Assembly (NCBI RefSeq): GCF_018398425.1
Contig: NZ_JADPMV010000001.1
Location: forward strand, 558,001 to 622,000
Length of the DNA stretch: 64,000 nucleotides
Direction: 5' to 3'
From: Pseudomonas lalucatii
GTDB taxonomy: Bacteria > Pseudomonadota > Gammaproteobacteria > Pseudomonadales > Pseudomonadaceae
Below the pieces are notes generated by a model. It searched no databases, was not told the origin of the DNA, and was given only the letters and a program-made list of their open reading frames with translations. Positions 33,595 through 46,214 of the stretch are shown here, in pieces. How positions within the stretch are numbered: the first letter of the stretch is position 1; every line of letters starts with the position of its first letter. The translations under genes and the position numbers were made by a program.

Positions 33595-34422
33595 ATGGAT
33601 AACTGGCGCCAAGGTCTTTACGCCATCATCTTCCACACCGACACGCCGGCCGGGCAGCGCTTCGACAACTGGCTGCTGCTGGTCATCCTGGCCAGCCTGG
33701 TGGTGGTGATGCTCGACAGCGTCGACGCCTACCACCAACAGTACGCCACCCTGTTCAACAGCCTGGAGTGGGCCTTCACCCTGATGTTCGGCATCGAGTA
33801 CGGCCTGCGCCTGTACTGCTCGCCGAAACCGCTGCGCTACGCCTTCAGCTTCTTCGGCCTGGTCGACCTGCTGGCGGTGATGCCGGCGATTCTCGCCCTG
33901 GTCTTCGCCGACGCCCAGTACCTGATGATCGTACGGGTCGTGCGCATGATCCGCATCTTCCGCGTACTCAAGCTGCGCCAGTACCTGAGCCAGGCCAACT
34001 TCCTGCTCACCGCGCTGCGCGGCAGCCGGCAGAAGGTCACGGTGTTCCTGGTCAGCGTGTCCACCCTGGTCACGGTGTTCGGCGCCCTGATGTACGTTAT
34101 CGAGGGCCCGGAGAACGGCTTCACCAGCATCCCCACGAGCATCTATTGGGCGGTGGTGACCCTGACCACCGTGGGCTACGGCGACATCACCCCGCAGACC
34201 CCGGCCGGGCAGATGCTCTCCACCCTGGTGATGATCACCGGTTACTCGATCATCGCCGTGCCCACCGGCATTTTCACCGCCGAGCTGGCCAGCGCCATCC
34301 GCGGCGGCGACCACCTCAAGCATGCCTGCCCGAATTGCCAGAAGGCCGAGCATGAAGCGGCGGCGGCCTTCTGCAACCGCTGCGGCCAGATGCTGTATCC
34401 GCAGCAGCCCGCTCGGGACTGA
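33595..34422 (+). CDS. Voltage-gated-type potassium channel with C-terminal zinc ribbon
   Basis: 275 residues. Six membrane segments include an S4-like helix (VRVVRMIRIFRVLKLRQYL) with regularly spaced arginines. The pore loop holds the K+ selectivity filter TLTTVGYGDITPQ. After S6 (SIIAVPTGIFTAELA) a short tail carries CPNCQKAE...FCNRCGQ, a CxxC-x~17-CxxC zinc-ribbon pattern. It probably conducts K+ across the inner membrane, with the ribbon aiding assembly or redox/metal sensing. GGGGGAG lies before ATG 33595. Confidence 0.9.
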   Translation: MDNWRQGLYAIIFHTDTPAGQRFDNWLLLVILASLVVVMLDSVDAYHQQYATLFNSLEWAFTLMFGIEYGLRLYCSPKPLRYAFSFFGLVDLLAVMPAILALVFADAQYLMIVRVVRMIRIFRVLKLRQYLSQANFLLTALRGSRQKVTVFLVSVSTLVTVFGALMYVIEGPENGFTSIPTSIYWAVVTLTTVGYGDITPQTPAGQMLSTLVMITGYSIIAVPTGIFTAELASAIRGGDHLKHACPNCQKAEHEAAAAFCNRCGQMLYPQQPARD

Positions 34423-34436
34423 GCCCAGCGCCAATG

Positions 34437-34466
34437 AAAAAGCCCGCAGCGATGCGGGCTTTTTTC
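34437..34466. terminator. Bidirectional intrinsic terminator
   Basis: AAAAAGCCCGCA pairs with TGCGGGCTTTTT around GCGA, with T-runs on both strands, between the convergent channel and argR genes. Confidence 0.92.
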
Positions 34467-34478
34467 GTGCCGGCCGGC

Positions 34479-35462
34479 TCACTCGCGCTCGGCGGCGGCC
34501 GTCGAGCTCAGTTCGAAGGGGCTGTTGCTGCGCCGCTGGTTGCGGTCCTCGCGCGGCGTGGCGCCGAAGAAGTTGCGGTAGGCGCTGGAGAAATGCGGGC
34601 CGGAGGAGAAGCCGCAGGACAGGCCGATCTGGATGATCGACTTGCTGGTCTGCATCAGCAGCTGACGCGCCTTGTTCAGGCGCAACTCCAGGTAATACTG
34701 GCTGGGCACGCGGGTCAGGTACTGCTTGAAGATGCGCTCCAGCTGGCGGCGCGACACGCACACGTGCTGGGCGATCTCGTCGGTGGTCAGCGGCTCCTCG
34801 ATGTTCGCCTCCATCAGCAGCACCGCCTGGGTCAGCTTGGGGTGGCTGGAGCCCAGGCGATTCTGCAGCGGAATGCGCTGGCGCTCGCTGCCCTCGCGGA
34901 TGCGCTCGACCACCAGCTCCTCGGAGACCGCGCCGGCCAGCTCGGCGCCGTGGTCGCGGGCCAGCAGGGCCAGCATCAGGTCGAGCACGGCCAGGCCGCC
35001 GCAGGCGCTCAGGCGATCGCGATCCCAGTCGAACAGGTGGCTGGTGGCGATGACCTTGGGGAAGCGCTCGCTGAAGTCATCCTGCCAGCGCCAATGCACC
35101 GCGGCGCGGTAACCGTCGAGCAGGCCCAGCTGGGCCAGGGGATAGACCCCGGCGGAGACGCCGCCGATGACGCAGCCGGCGCGCACCAGCTGCTTGAGCG
35201 CGGCGGACAGCGCGGGAGCGGTCGCCGCCGGCGGCTCGTCGGCGAGCAGGAACAGCTTGTGCAATCCGTCCAGCTTGCCCGGCCAGGGCGTACCCGGCAG
35301 GCGCCAGGCACCCTCCTCGGGCTCTTCCGCCTGGAGGAAGGTCAGTTCGTAGGCCACCTCGGGGTGGACGCGCTGGGCGACACGCAGGGCTTCCTCGGCC
35401 AGGGCCAAGGTCAGGGGCTTGGTGTTGGGCCAAAGCAGGAAGCCGATTCGATGGGCAGTCAT
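34479..35462 (-). CDS. argR: Arginine-responsive AraC-family regulator ArgR
   Basis: 327 residues. The N-terminal DJ-1/PfpI-like domain (RIGFLLWPNTKPLTLALAEE, GGVSAGVYPLAQLGLL) precedes a C-terminal AraC domain with two helix-turn-helices: LTTDEIAQHVCVSRRQLERI and IIQIGLSCGFSSGPHFSSAY. This architecture and its place as last gene of aotJQMOP-argR identify the Pseudomonas ArgR, which activates arginine catabolism and transport and represses biosynthesis in response to arginine. It is unrelated to E. coli ArgR. Confidence 0.95.
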   Translation of the reverse strand: MTAHRIGFLLWPNTKPLTLALAEEALRVAQRVHPEVAYELTFLQAEEPEEGAWRLPGTPWPGKLDGLHKLFLLADEPPAATAPALSAALKQLVRAGCVIGGVSAGVYPLAQLGLLDGYRAAVHWRWQDDFSERFPKVIATSHLFDWDRDRLSACGGLAVLDLMLALLARDHGAELAGAVSEELVVERIREGSERQRIPLQNRLGSSHPKLTQAVLLMEANIEEPLTTDEIAQHVCVSRRQLERIFKQYLTRVPSQYYLELRLNKARQLLMQTSKSIIQIGLSCGFSSGPHFSSAYRNFFGATPREDRNQRRSNSPFELSSTAAAERE

Positions 35463-35521
35463 GGGGGGCAGTTTAGGCTCTATTGGCTTCTGGGGGCATG
35501 CCGAGACGCCCGCTCTGGCGC

Positions 35522-36286
35522 TTATTTCAGACTACCGGAAAGGAACTGCTGGAGCCGCTCGGACTGCGGATTGACCAGCACCTCCTTCGGACAGCCGCGC
35601 TCTTCTACCACGCCCTTGTGGAGGAACACCAGCTGGTTGGACACCTCGCGGGCGAAGCCCATCTCGTGGGTCACCACCACCATGGTGCGGCCTTCGGTGG
35701 CCAGGTCCTGCATGACCTTGAGCACTTCGCCGACCAGCTCCGGGTCGAGGGCCGAGGTCGGCTCGTCGAACAGCATCACCTCCGGTTCCATCGCCAGGGC
35801 CCGGGCGATCGCCACGCGCTGCTGCTCGCCGCCGGACATGTGGCCCGGGTAGGCGTCCTTGCGGTGCGCCACGCCGACCTTGCTGAGGTAATGCTCGGCC
35901 TTCTCCTGGGCCTCCTTCTTGGGCACGCCGAGCACGTGCACCGGGGCCTCCATGACGTTCTCCAGGGCGCTCATGTGCGACCACAGGTTGAAGTGCTGGA
36001 AGACCATGGCCAGACGCGAACGCATGCGCTGCAGCTGCTTGGGGTCGGCGGCCTTGAGCCCGCCGTCCTTGTTGGCCACCAGCTTGAGCTCCTCGCCGTT
36101 GAGCAGGATCTTGCCGCCGTAGGGCTGCTCCAGCAGGTTGATGCAGCGCAGGAAGGTACTCTTGCCCGAGCCGCTGGAGCCGATGATGCTGATCACGTCG
36201 CCGGCCTTGGCCGCCAGGGACACGCCCTTGAGGACCTCGTGGCTGCCGTAGCGCTTGTGCAGATCCTGAACTTCGAGTTTGTACAT
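35522..36286 (-). CDS. aotP: Arginine/ornithine ABC transporter ATPase AotP
   Basis: 254 residues from ATG 36286 (GGAAACC upstream; the GTG at 36295 is an alternative). Walker [10 protein letters not shown], signature [15 protein letters not shown] and Walker [15 protein letters not shown] followed by the switch His in VVVTHEMGF. It is the ATP-hydrolysing subunit at the inner face of the polar amino-acid uptake complex with AotQ and AotM. Confidence 0.96.
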   Translation of the reverse strand: MYKLEVQDLHKRYGSHEVLKGVSLAAKAGDVISIIGSSGSGKSTFLRCINLLEQPYGGKILLNGEELKLVANKDGGLKAADPKQLQRMRSRLAMVFQHFNLWSHMSALENVMEAPVHVLGVPKKEAQEKAEHYLSKVGVAHRKDAYPGHMSGGEQQRVAIARALAMEPEVMLFDEPTSALDPELVGEVLKVMQDLATEGRTMVVVTHEMGFAREVSNQLVFLHKGVVEERGCPKEVLVNPQSERLQQFLSGSLK

Positions 36287-36304
36287 GGTTTCCACTCTCT
36301 TGAA

Positions 36305-37417
36305 TCAGTCGCTCAGCAAGCGACCCTGGCGAATAGGGGTAGAACCGGCCACCTTGGCCAGCCACAAACCGGGTTGGGCGAAACGCATCCGTTCACGCAC
36401 ATAGAGCACGCCACTGGTGGTCGCACAGACGGTGCTGTGGCGGTCGTCCAGCGGGTCGATCACCTCGAACAGCGGCTCACCGGCGGCGACCCGCGCGCCC
36501 AGCGGCTGCAGGAAGCTCACCACACCGGCATGGGGGGCGTAGGCATACTCCGCGCCCTCGAGCGGCGTGGCCTCGCAGCAGTCCTGGGGCGCGGCCGGCC
36601 AGTCGCCGGCGATCAACCCCTGTTCGGCGAGGAACGCCAGGATGGCCTCGGCACTGGCCACCGCCCGGTCCGCCTCGGTGTCGGCCATGCCGCCCAGCTC
36701 GACCGTGGCCGCCAGGCAGGCCAGCGGGACGGTCGCCGCGGGGAAGCGCCGCGCCAGGCGCAGCCAGGGCGAGGAGCAGGCTTCGTCGAAGGAACTGCCG
36801 CCGGCGTCCTCGGTGGTCAGCACCGCGCCGGCCTGCAGCCGTGCGGCCAGCGGGCGCAGTTCGGCCCACTGCTGTGGCAGCGTGTACAGGTGCACCAGCG
36901 CCTCGAAGTCGCAGTGCAGGTCGAGCACCACATCGGCGTCGCAGGCGTGCCCCAGCAGCAGGCGCTGCAAGCCCTGCAACTCGGACTGGGCCGGCGGCAG
37001 CGCCTCGAGCGCCGCCTGCATGGCGGCACGGATCAGCCGCACATTGGTCACCCCGTCCGCCCCCAGGCTGCCGTCCAGGGCCGGGGCAATGGCGGCCTCC
37101 AGGTCGAAGAAGTCGCGATTGAAGTTCTTGCCGCTGGCGAACTCGAAACGGCCCTGATGGGTGGCCTGGAACAGCTGGGCCAGGCCGATGGGGTTGGCCA
37201 CCGGCACCAGCTCGACCACCCCGGTCAGGCGCCCCTGGGCCTCCAACTCGCGCAGGCGGCGCTTGAGCTCGACGGCGACGCGCATGCCCGGCAGCTCGTC
37301 GGCATGCAACGACGCCTGGATATAGGCCTTGCACGGGCCGCTGCCGAAGCGGAACACACTCAAGCGCCGCTCGGCGCCCAGGCAACCCCAGGGCAGTGGA
37401 TGGTCGATCCGTTGCAT
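36305..37417 (-). CDS. aotO: AotO, succinylglutamate desuccinylase/aspartoacylase-family protein
   Basis: 370 residues with zinc-carboxypeptidase-like features: QASLHADELPGMRVAVELK (zinc His and Glu), PVANPIGLAQLF, FNRDFFDLEAAI and VVLDLHCDFEALVHLYT with the third ligand. A C-terminal beta domain (AGVVSFLQPLGARVAAGEPL) is biotinyl-like. It is part of the aot operon, but transport does not require it in the known system and its substrate is unsettled, possibly an acylated amino acid. Confidence 0.9.
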   Translation of the reverse strand: MQRIDHPLPWGCLGAERRLSVFRFGSGPCKAYIQASLHADELPGMRVAVELKRRLRELEAQGRLTGVVELVPVANPIGLAQLFQATHQGRFEFASGKNFNRDFFDLEAAIAPALDGSLGADGVTNVRLIRAAMQAALEALPPAQSELQGLQRLLLGHACDADVVLDLHCDFEALVHLYTLPQQWAELRPLAARLQAGAVLTTEDAGGSSFDEACSSPWLRLARRFPAATVPLACLAATVELGGMADTEADRAVASAEAILAFLAEQGLIAGDWPAAPQDCCEATPLEGAEYAYAPHAGVVSFLQPLGARVAAGEPLFEVIDPLDDRHSTVCATTSGVLYVRERMRFAQPGLWLAKVAGSTPIRQGRLLSD

Positions 37418-37427
37418 GCTCGCCCCC

Positions 37428-38126
37428 TCAGGCCTTGCGCGGCGCCATATAGCCCAGCCAGCGGCGCTCGGCGGACTTGAACAGGCGCACCAGCACGAAG
37501 GTCAGGCACAGGTACAGCAGACCGGCGGTGATGAAGGCCTCGAACGGCAGGTAGTGCTGCGAGCTGACGGTGCGCGCCGCGCCGGTGATGTCGATCAGGG
37601 TGACGATCGACGCCAGGCTGGTGGTATGCAGCATCATGATCACTTCGTTGCTGTACTGCGGCAGGGCGCGGCGCAGCGCCGAGGGCAGGAGGATGCGGCG
37701 GTACAGCTTGGCCCGCGACATGCCCATGGCCTTGGCCGCCTCGATCTCGCCGTGGGGCGTGGCCCGCAGGCTGCCGGCGAGGATCTCGGCGCTGTAGGCG
37801 CTGGTGTTGATGGCAAAGGCCAGGCAGGCACAGAAGGTCGCATCCGACAGGTAGGGCCAGAGCACGCCCTCGCGCACCGCCTCGAACTGGGCCAGGCCGT
37901 AGTAGATCAAAAACAGCTGCACCAGCATCGGCGTGCCGCGGATCACATAGGTGTAGAGCCAGGCCGGGAAGTTCACCAGCTGCGACTTGGAGACGCGCAT
38001 CAGCGCCAGGGGAATGGCCATGGCCAGGCCCAGGGCCAGGGAGATCAGCAGCAGCTTGATGGTCACCAGCACGCCGCCGAAATACAGCGGCAGGCTGGCC
38101 CAGATAACGTGGTAATCGAAGATCAT
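37428..38126 (-). CDS. aotM: Arginine/ornithine ABC transporter permease AotM
   Basis: 232 residues from ATG 38126 (MIFDYHVIWASLPLYFGG). Five hydrophobic segments and the EAA loop EIEAAKAMGMSRAKLYRRIL, which docks the ATPase, are present. It pairs with AotQ, 17 bp upstream in the operon, to form the membrane channel. Confidence 0.95.
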   Translation of the reverse strand: MIFDYHVIWASLPLYFGGVLVTIKLLLISLALGLAMAIPLALMRVSKSQLVNFPAWLYTYVIRGTPMLVQLFLIYYGLAQFEAVREGVLWPYLSDATFCACLAFAINTSAYSAEILAGSLRATPHGEIEAAKAMGMSRAKLYRRILLPSALRRALPQYSNEVIMMLHTTSLASIVTLIDITGAARTVSSQHYLPFEAFITAGLLYLCLTFVLVRLFKSAERRWLGYMAPRKA

Positions 38127-38142
38127 GCGTTCGCTCCCATGC

Positions 38143-38832
38143 TCACAGGTCGACGGCTTTGGTGCCGACCGAGTAGCGTTTTTCCAGGTAACGCAGGGCC
38201 AGCAGGGACACACTGGTCAGCACCAGGTACAGGGCCGCGACCGCCAGGTAGAAGGTGAAGGGCTCGCGCGTGGCATCGGCCGCGCTCTTGGCCTTGAACA
38301 TCATGTCCTGCAGGCCGACCACGGAGATCAGCGCGGTGGCCTTGGTCAGCACCAGCCAGTTGTTGGTGAAGCCCGGTATGGCGAAGCGGATCATCTGTGG
38401 CACCAGGATGCGGAAGAACACCTTGATCGCGCTCATACCGTAGGCCGCGCCCGCCTCCGCCTGGCCCTTGGGGATGGCCATGAAGGCGCCGCGGAAGGTC
38501 TCGGACAGGTAGGCGCCGAAGATGAAGCCCATGGTGAACACCCCGGCGATGAAGGGGTTGATGTCGATGTATTCGTCATAACCGAGCATCGGCGCCACCC
38601 GGTTCACCAGGTCCTGGCCGCCGTAGAAGATCAGCAGGATCAGTACCAGGTCGGGAATGCCGCGAATCACCGTGGCATAGGTCTCGCCCAGCAGCGCCAG
38701 CCATTTGATCGGCGACAGGCGGAAGGCCGCCCCGAGCAGGCCCAGGAAGATGGCGACCGCCACGGATGAAAGGGCCAGCAGCAGGGTGAGCCAGGCGCCT
38801 TCGAGAATGGTCGAGCCGTAGCCGTTCAGCAT
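38143..38832 (-). CDS. aotQ: Arginine/ornithine ABC transporter permease AotQ
   Basis: 229 residues (MLNGYGSTILEGAWLTLLLA). It has five membrane segments, TVIRGIPDLVLILLIFYGGQ of the His/Glu/Gln permease branch, and the EAA loop GQAEAGAAYGMSAIKVFFRI. Homologous to AotM but distinct, as expected for a heterodimeric amino-acid permease. A hairpin separates it from aotJ. Confidence 0.95.
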   Translation of the reverse strand: MLNGYGSTILEGAWLTLLLALSSVAVAIFLGLLGAAFRLSPIKWLALLGETYATVIRGIPDLVLILLIFYGGQDLVNRVAPMLGYDEYIDINPFIAGVFTMGFIFGAYLSETFRGAFMAIPKGQAEAGAAYGMSAIKVFFRILVPQMIRFAIPGFTNNWLVLTKATALISVVGLQDMMFKAKSAADATREPFTFYLAVAALYLVLTSVSLLALRYLEKRYSVGTKAVDL

Positions 38833-38881
38833 GCTCCAGTTACCTCATGCAGGCGCGCACGGCGCCGGAAGCACAACGAAA

Positions 38882-38922
38882 AAGTGGCGCGAAACCGCGT
38901 TGAGTCAGTGTGCGCCACTTTC
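38882..38922 (-). terminator. Hairpin between aotJ and aotQ (partial terminator)
   Basis: AAAGTGGCGC and GCGCCACTTT form a perfect 10-bp stem around a 21-nt loop, followed on the minus strand by TTCG. Such elements after binding-protein genes allow more binding protein than permease to be made. Confidence 0.65.
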
Positions 38923-38934
38923 GGTGGGAAGCGA

Positions 38935-39714
38935 TTACTCGCCGTAGACGTCGAAGCCGAAATACTTGTCCTGCACTTCCTGGTACTTGCCGTTGGCGCG
39001 GATCGCCGCGATGGCCGCGGTGATCTTGTCCGCCAGGGCCTTGTCGCCCTTGCGCACGGCGATGCCGGCACCCTCGCCGAAGTACTTCTGCTCGGTGAAG
39101 TCAGGCCCCACCAGGGCGAAGCCCTTGCCGGCGTCGGTCTTGAGGAAGCCGTCGTCGATGTTCACCGCATCGGCCAGGGTGGCGTCCAGGCGGCCGGCGG
39201 TCATGTCCAGGAAGATCTCGTTCTGCGAGCTGTAGCGCACCACTTCGATGCCGGCCGGGGCGAAATGGTCGCTGGCATAGCGGTCGTAGATCGAGGCGCG
39301 CTGCACGCCGACCTTCTTGCCCTTGAGGTCGACCAGCGGGTCATTGATCTGGGTGCCGGCCTTCATCGCCAGCTTGGCCGGGGTGTGGTAGTACTTCCTG
39401 GAGAAGTCCACCGACTTGAGGCGGTCTTCGGTGATGGTCATGGAGGACAGCACGGCGTCGAACTTGCGCACCTTCAGCGCCGGGATCAGGCCATCGAACT
39501 CCTGCTCGATCCACTTGCACTCGACCTTCATCTCTTCGCACAGGGCCTGGCCGATGTCGTAGTCGAAGCCGGTGATATTGCCTTCCGGGGTCTTGTAGGC
39601 GAACGGCGGGTAGGCCGCCTCGATACCGATGCGCAGCGGCTTGGCCTCTTCGGCCATGGCCAGCGGGGACAGCATGGAGAGCGCCAGTGCGCCGAGAAGT
39701 GCAATCTTCTTCAT
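38935..39714 (-). CDS. aotJ: Arginine/ornithine periplasmic binding protein AotJ
   Basis: 259 residues from ATG 39714. The signal peptide MKKIALLGALALSMLSPLAM is cut before EEAK. The mature protein has LRIGIEAAYPPFAYKTPEG, FDYDIGQALCEEM and FDAVLSSMTITEDRLKSVDF, the lysine/arginine/ornithine-binding signature. GAAGGAG precedes the ATG. First gene of the aot operon. Confidence 0.96.
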   Translation of the reverse strand: MKKIALLGALALSMLSPLAMAEEAKPLRIGIEAAYPPFAYKTPEGNITGFDYDIGQALCEEMKVECKWIEQEFDGLIPALKVRKFDAVLSSMTITEDRLKSVDFSRKYYHTPAKLAMKAGTQINDPLVDLKGKKVGVQRASIYDRYASDHFAPAGIEVVRYSSQNEIFLDMTAGRLDATLADAVNIDDGFLKTDAGKGFALVGPDFTEQKYFGEGAGIAVRKGDKALADKITAAIAAIRANGKYQEVQDKYFGFDVYGE

Positions 39715-40194
39715 CTTGTGACTCCTTCGAATGGGAATGGCTTCGCTGGGCGCTGCCGAGGGTGCATACATGCGGCCAGCCATGCATGAATTGCGGGGAA
39801 CGTCGCCGTCCTTGCCGCGTATCGCACGAACGACAAGGAGCCCGGCTGGGTGACGGGCATTCTAACGAGAGCCCAAAAGGCGAAATTTCCTCAATGCGAC
39901 AAGTATTTACAAAAGGCCAGAAAGGCGCGCGAGGGCGCATTGACAGTCTCCGGCAAACATGCAGAGACGGACAGGAGAGGCAACCAGTAACTACAGCAAT
40001 TAGCGCGCCATATATCTAATAATCCAGGCAGCATGCGCCCTGCAGCCCGCCGTCCGCCCCGACCCAGAGGCTCAGGCGCCGGCGCCACGGGAAGAAACGT
40101 TTCCTTAGGCCCCAGCCGACGAGCAGGGCGTTACCGCGCCGAAACCTCGTGCGCCATCCACCCGTGCGTGAAGAAACCTCCCGTAAAGCACGAC
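39715..40194. promoter_or_regulatory. aot promoter region and spacer to acs
   Basis: The aotJ promoter must lie in the first ~200 bp. I could not place -35/-10 or a convincing ArgR site. The AT-rich patch at 39,880-40,020 is the most likely start region. No gene is supported here. Confidence 0.35.
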
Positions 40195-40225
40195 GCCCCG
40201 CCGCGACCAGGGGCCGGGGCGGGGC
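40195..40225 (-). terminator. Terminator-like hairpin after acs
   Basis: GCCCCGCC pairs with GGCGGGGC around a 15-nt loop, ~20 bp past the acs stop on the minus strand; the T-run is poor (GTCGTGCTTT). Confidence 0.5.
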
Positions 40226-40243
40226 GCTGCGGGCGGAGGGCGG

Positions 40244-42199
<1,956 letters not shown>

Positions 42200-42356
42200 C
42201 AGCAATACCTCAACGTTAGTTGTTGTTCTTCAATGGGGCATTTTGTAGCCAGCGCCCCCGCCGAGGGCCATACGACCATGGTATTACCGCTCTACGACAA
42301 GCGTCTCACCGCCCCCGCCAGCCACTCCCGAGGCGCTGACGGCCACCGGGAGCGGG

Positions 42357-42386
42357 CAAAGAAAAGGCGACCCGCGCGGGGTCGCC
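42357..42386 (-). terminator. Intrinsic terminator on minus strand
   Basis: GGCGACCC/GGGTCGCC stem followed on the minus strand by TTTTCTTT, ~110 bp past the stop of the membrane-protein gene at 42,496. The gap 42,200-42,495 otherwise holds only the acs promoter and no supported gene. Confidence 0.7.
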
Positions 42387-42495
42387 CAGTCGATCCTTCC
42401 CAACGGAATGGAGAATGCCGGTATCCACACCGCGCAGGAACCGGATGCGCTCAGCCTCGGGCACTGACCGCCGGCCCGGCCATTGCACCAATGGT

Positions 42496-43068
42496 CTAAC
42501 AGGACTCGGCCGCCGCCTCCTCGCGGCGCGCCCCCGCGGCGGTGACCACCAGGCACGCCAGCAGACTGGCCAGCAGCCAGAGCGCGGCGAATATGCCCAT
42601 CACCTGCAGGTAGGTCATGCCCTCGTTCCACGGCCGCGCCACGCCGAGGAACGCGGCGAACAGCCAGGCACTCATGGACAGCGCGCCGAGCAGGCCGAGA
42701 CGCAGCCGCGCCGAGACGGGCAAGGCGACGAAGGCGCCCTGGTGCAGCAGCGGGAAGCCCAGGCGGTGCAGCAGCAGGCCGTTGATGCTCAGCAGCACGA
42801 CCACGCTGCCCTTGGCCCAGAGCTTCTGGTTGAGCAGATAGTCGGGCCCGACGCTGAGGTAGCCCTGGGCCACCAGCGCCAGCCCGGTACCCCACAGGGC
42901 CAGCAGGGCCAGGCCGACCACCTGCTGCACCTCCGCCAACTGCGCACGCCGCCCCTCGTCCAGCCCCTCCTTGCGCCAGCGCCAGAGCTTGTGGTCGGCC
43001 TGCAGCAGGGTGCCGAGGGCGACGCAGGTGGCGAGCAGGTGACTGTAGATGAGAAGCGTCTTGAGCAT
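42496..43068 (-). CDS. DUF2269-like integral membrane protein
   Basis: 190 residues from ATG 43068 (MLKTLLIYSHLLATCVALGT), with AAGG upstream. About five membrane segments. Conserved His in YSHLLA and the start pattern HLLATCVALG are typical of DUF2269/CopD-like small membrane proteins, some of which bind haem or metals. A central loop is charged (RWRKEGLDEGRR). Function unknown. It is followed by a terminator and lies 105 bp after phhR on the same strand. Confidence 0.7.
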   Translation of the reverse strand: MLKTLLIYSHLLATCVALGTLLQADHKLWRWRKEGLDEGRRAQLAEVQQVVGLALLALWGTGLALVAQGYLSVGPDYLLNQKLWAKGSVVVLLSINGLLLHRLGFPLLHQGAFVALPVSARLRLGLLGALSMSAWLFAAFLGVARPWNEGMTYLQVMGIFAALWLLASLLACLVVTAAGARREEAAAESC

Positions 43069-43173
43069 GGGAGCTACCTTCTTGTTGTCGGGCCAGGCAC
43101 TCCCTGCGGCGCAAAATCGAAGCCCAATGCTACAGTTTCGCATTTGCACCAACAACCCAAATACGAAAGGTTA

Positions 43174-44727
<1,554 letters not shown>

Positions 44728-44855
44728 GAGGGGTCCCGGTGGCGGTGATACGGATGACCGAGCCCCTGGAATCGAACGCTCGGCCTTAATTTCCGTCAAG
44801 AATATGTGACGGCAAGACCCGCCAGCAAGAAGACGCCTGGCCATTTCGCGGGCAA

Positions 44856-44926
44856 CGTAACCTATTCTTTACGAAAAAGCGCCTGACCGGCGCCCCGCGC
44901 TCCCCGGAGCTGGCTGCGCAATCGCA
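44856..44926 (+). promoter_or_regulatory. phhA promoter: TyrR-type box and candidate sigma-54 promoter
   Basis: CGTAAC-CTATTC-TTTACG (44856-44873) matches the TGTAAA-N6-TTTACA layout of TyrR/PhhR boxes. TGGCTGCGCAATCGCA (44911-44926) has GG and GC exactly 10 nt apart, as in -24/-12 promoters. The box lies ~55 bp upstream of the -24 element, a normal activator distance. Confidence 0.55.
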
Positions 44927-44981
44927 CATCCTGGGATATCCATAGTCCAACACAACAACAAGGCCCCCTCAGGAGGCAGCG

Positions 44982-45767
44982 ATGAAATCCACGCAGTACG
45001 TGGCCCGCAAACCGGACGAAAGCGGCTTCATCCACTACGACGACGCCGAGCATCGGGTGTGGAACACCCTGATCACCCGGCAGCTCAAGGTGGTCGAGGG
45101 GCGCGCCTGCCAGGAGTACCTGGACGGTATCGACCAGCTCGGCCTGCCGCTCGAACGCATCCCCCAGCTCGACGAGATCAACAGGGTGCTGCAGGCCAGC
45201 ACCGGCTGGCGCGTGGCCCGGGTGCCGGCGCTGATCCCCTTCCAGACCTTCTTCGAGCTGCTGGCCAGCCAGCAGTTCCCGGTGGCCACCTTCATCCGCA
45301 CCCCGGAGGAGCTGGACTACCTGCAGGAGCCGGACATCTTCCACGAGATCTTCGGCCACTGTCCGCTGCTGACCAACCCCTGGTTCGCCGAGTTCACCCA
45401 CACCTACGGCAAGCTCGGCCTCAAGGCCAGCAAGGAGGAGCGGGTGTACCTCGCCCGGCTGTACTGGATGACCATCGAGTTCGGTCTGGTCGACACCAGC
45501 CAGGGCCGCAAGATCTACGGCGGCGGCATCCTCTCCTCGCCGAAGGAGACCGTCTACTGCCTGTCCGACGAACCCGAGCACCAGCCCTTCGACCCGCTCG
45601 AGGCGATGCGCACGCCGTACCGCATCGACATCCTGCAGCCGCTGTACTTTGTCCTGCCGGAGCTCAAGCGCCTGTTCGAACTGGCCCACGAGGACATCAT
45701 GGCCCTGGTCCAGCAGGCCATGCGCCTGGGCCTGCATGCGCCGAAGTTCCCGCCGAAAGCGGCCTAG
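44982..45767 (+). CDS. phhA: Phenylalanine 4-monooxygenase
   Basis: 261 residues, the compact bacterial form with only the catalytic domain. The iron ligands are H121 and H126 (DIFHEIFGHCPLL) and E166 (WMTIEFGL). It hydroxylates Phe to Tyr using a pterin cofactor and O2. AGGAGG lies 6-7 nt before ATG 44982. It is the first gene of phhABC. Confidence 0.97.
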   Translation: MKSTQYVARKPDESGFIHYDDAEHRVWNTLITRQLKVVEGRACQEYLDGIDQLGLPLERIPQLDEINRVLQASTGWRVARVPALIPFQTFFELLASQQFPVATFIRTPEELDYLQEPDIFHEIFGHCPLLTNPWFAEFTHTYGKLGLKASKEERVYLARLYWMTIEFGLVDTSQGRKIYGGGILSSPKETVYCLSDEPEHQPFDPLEAMRTPYRIDILQPLYFVLPELKRLFELAHEDIMALVQQAMRLGLHAPKFPPKAA

Positions 45768-45800
45768 GCCGGAAAGCGCCATCCAGCATCGCATTGCCAC

Positions 45801-45837
45801 GGTGGACAAGGCCTGCGGCCGTTGTCCACCCTACGAA
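45801..45837. repeat. Intergenic palindrome between phhA and phhB
   Basis: GGTGGACAA (45801-45809) and TTGTCCACC (45822-45830) form a 9-bp stem; the following TCCACCCTACGAAA is shared with the element between gcl and hyi (27,219-27,232). Confidence 0.55.
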
Positions 45838-45860
45838 AGCACCTATTCAGGAGAATCCCC

Positions 45861-46214
45861 ATGAGCCTTGCCCAAGCCCACTGCGAAGCCTGCCGCGCCG
45901 GCGCCCCGCTGGTGTCCGACGAAGAGCTGGCCGAACTGATCAAGCAGATCCCCGACTGGAACATCGAGACCCGCGGCGACCACATGGAGCTGGAGAAGGT
46001 CTTCCTGTTCAAGAATTTCCGCCATGCCCTGGCCTTCACCAACGCCGTCGGCGCCATCGCCGAGGAAGAAGGCCATCACCCGGCCCTGCTCACCGAATGG
46101 GGCAAGGTCACCGTGACCTGGTGGAGCCACGAGGCCCGCGGCCTGCACCGCAACGACTTCATCATGGCGGCGCGCACCGACGAGGTGGCCAAGAACGCGG
46201 AGGGCCGCAAGTGA
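45861..46214 (+). CDS. phhB: Pterin-4a-carbinolamine dehydratase
   Basis: 117 residues from ATG 45861 ([20 protein letters not shown]) with AGGAGA upstream. The catalytic region reads [20 protein letters not shown], with the conserved His pair. It recycles the pterin cofactor for PhhA. An earlier in-frame start at 45822 would add 13 residues and is less likely. Confidence 0.95.
   Translation: MSLAQAHCEACRAGAPLVSDEELAELIKQIPDWNIETRGDHMELEKVFLFKNFRHALAFTNAVGAIAEEEGHHPALLTEWGKVTVTWWSHEARGLHRNDFIMAARTDEVAKNAEGRK

Noticed and set aside
39715..40020. ArgR binding site in the aotJ upstream region
   Set aside because: TGTCG-like pieces occur but no pair fits the expected direct-repeat arrangement well enough to report.
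42306..42491. 61-codon minus-strand frame between acs and the DUF2269-like gene
   Set aside because: It contains the terminator hairpin at 42,357-42,386 and has no supported start or family.
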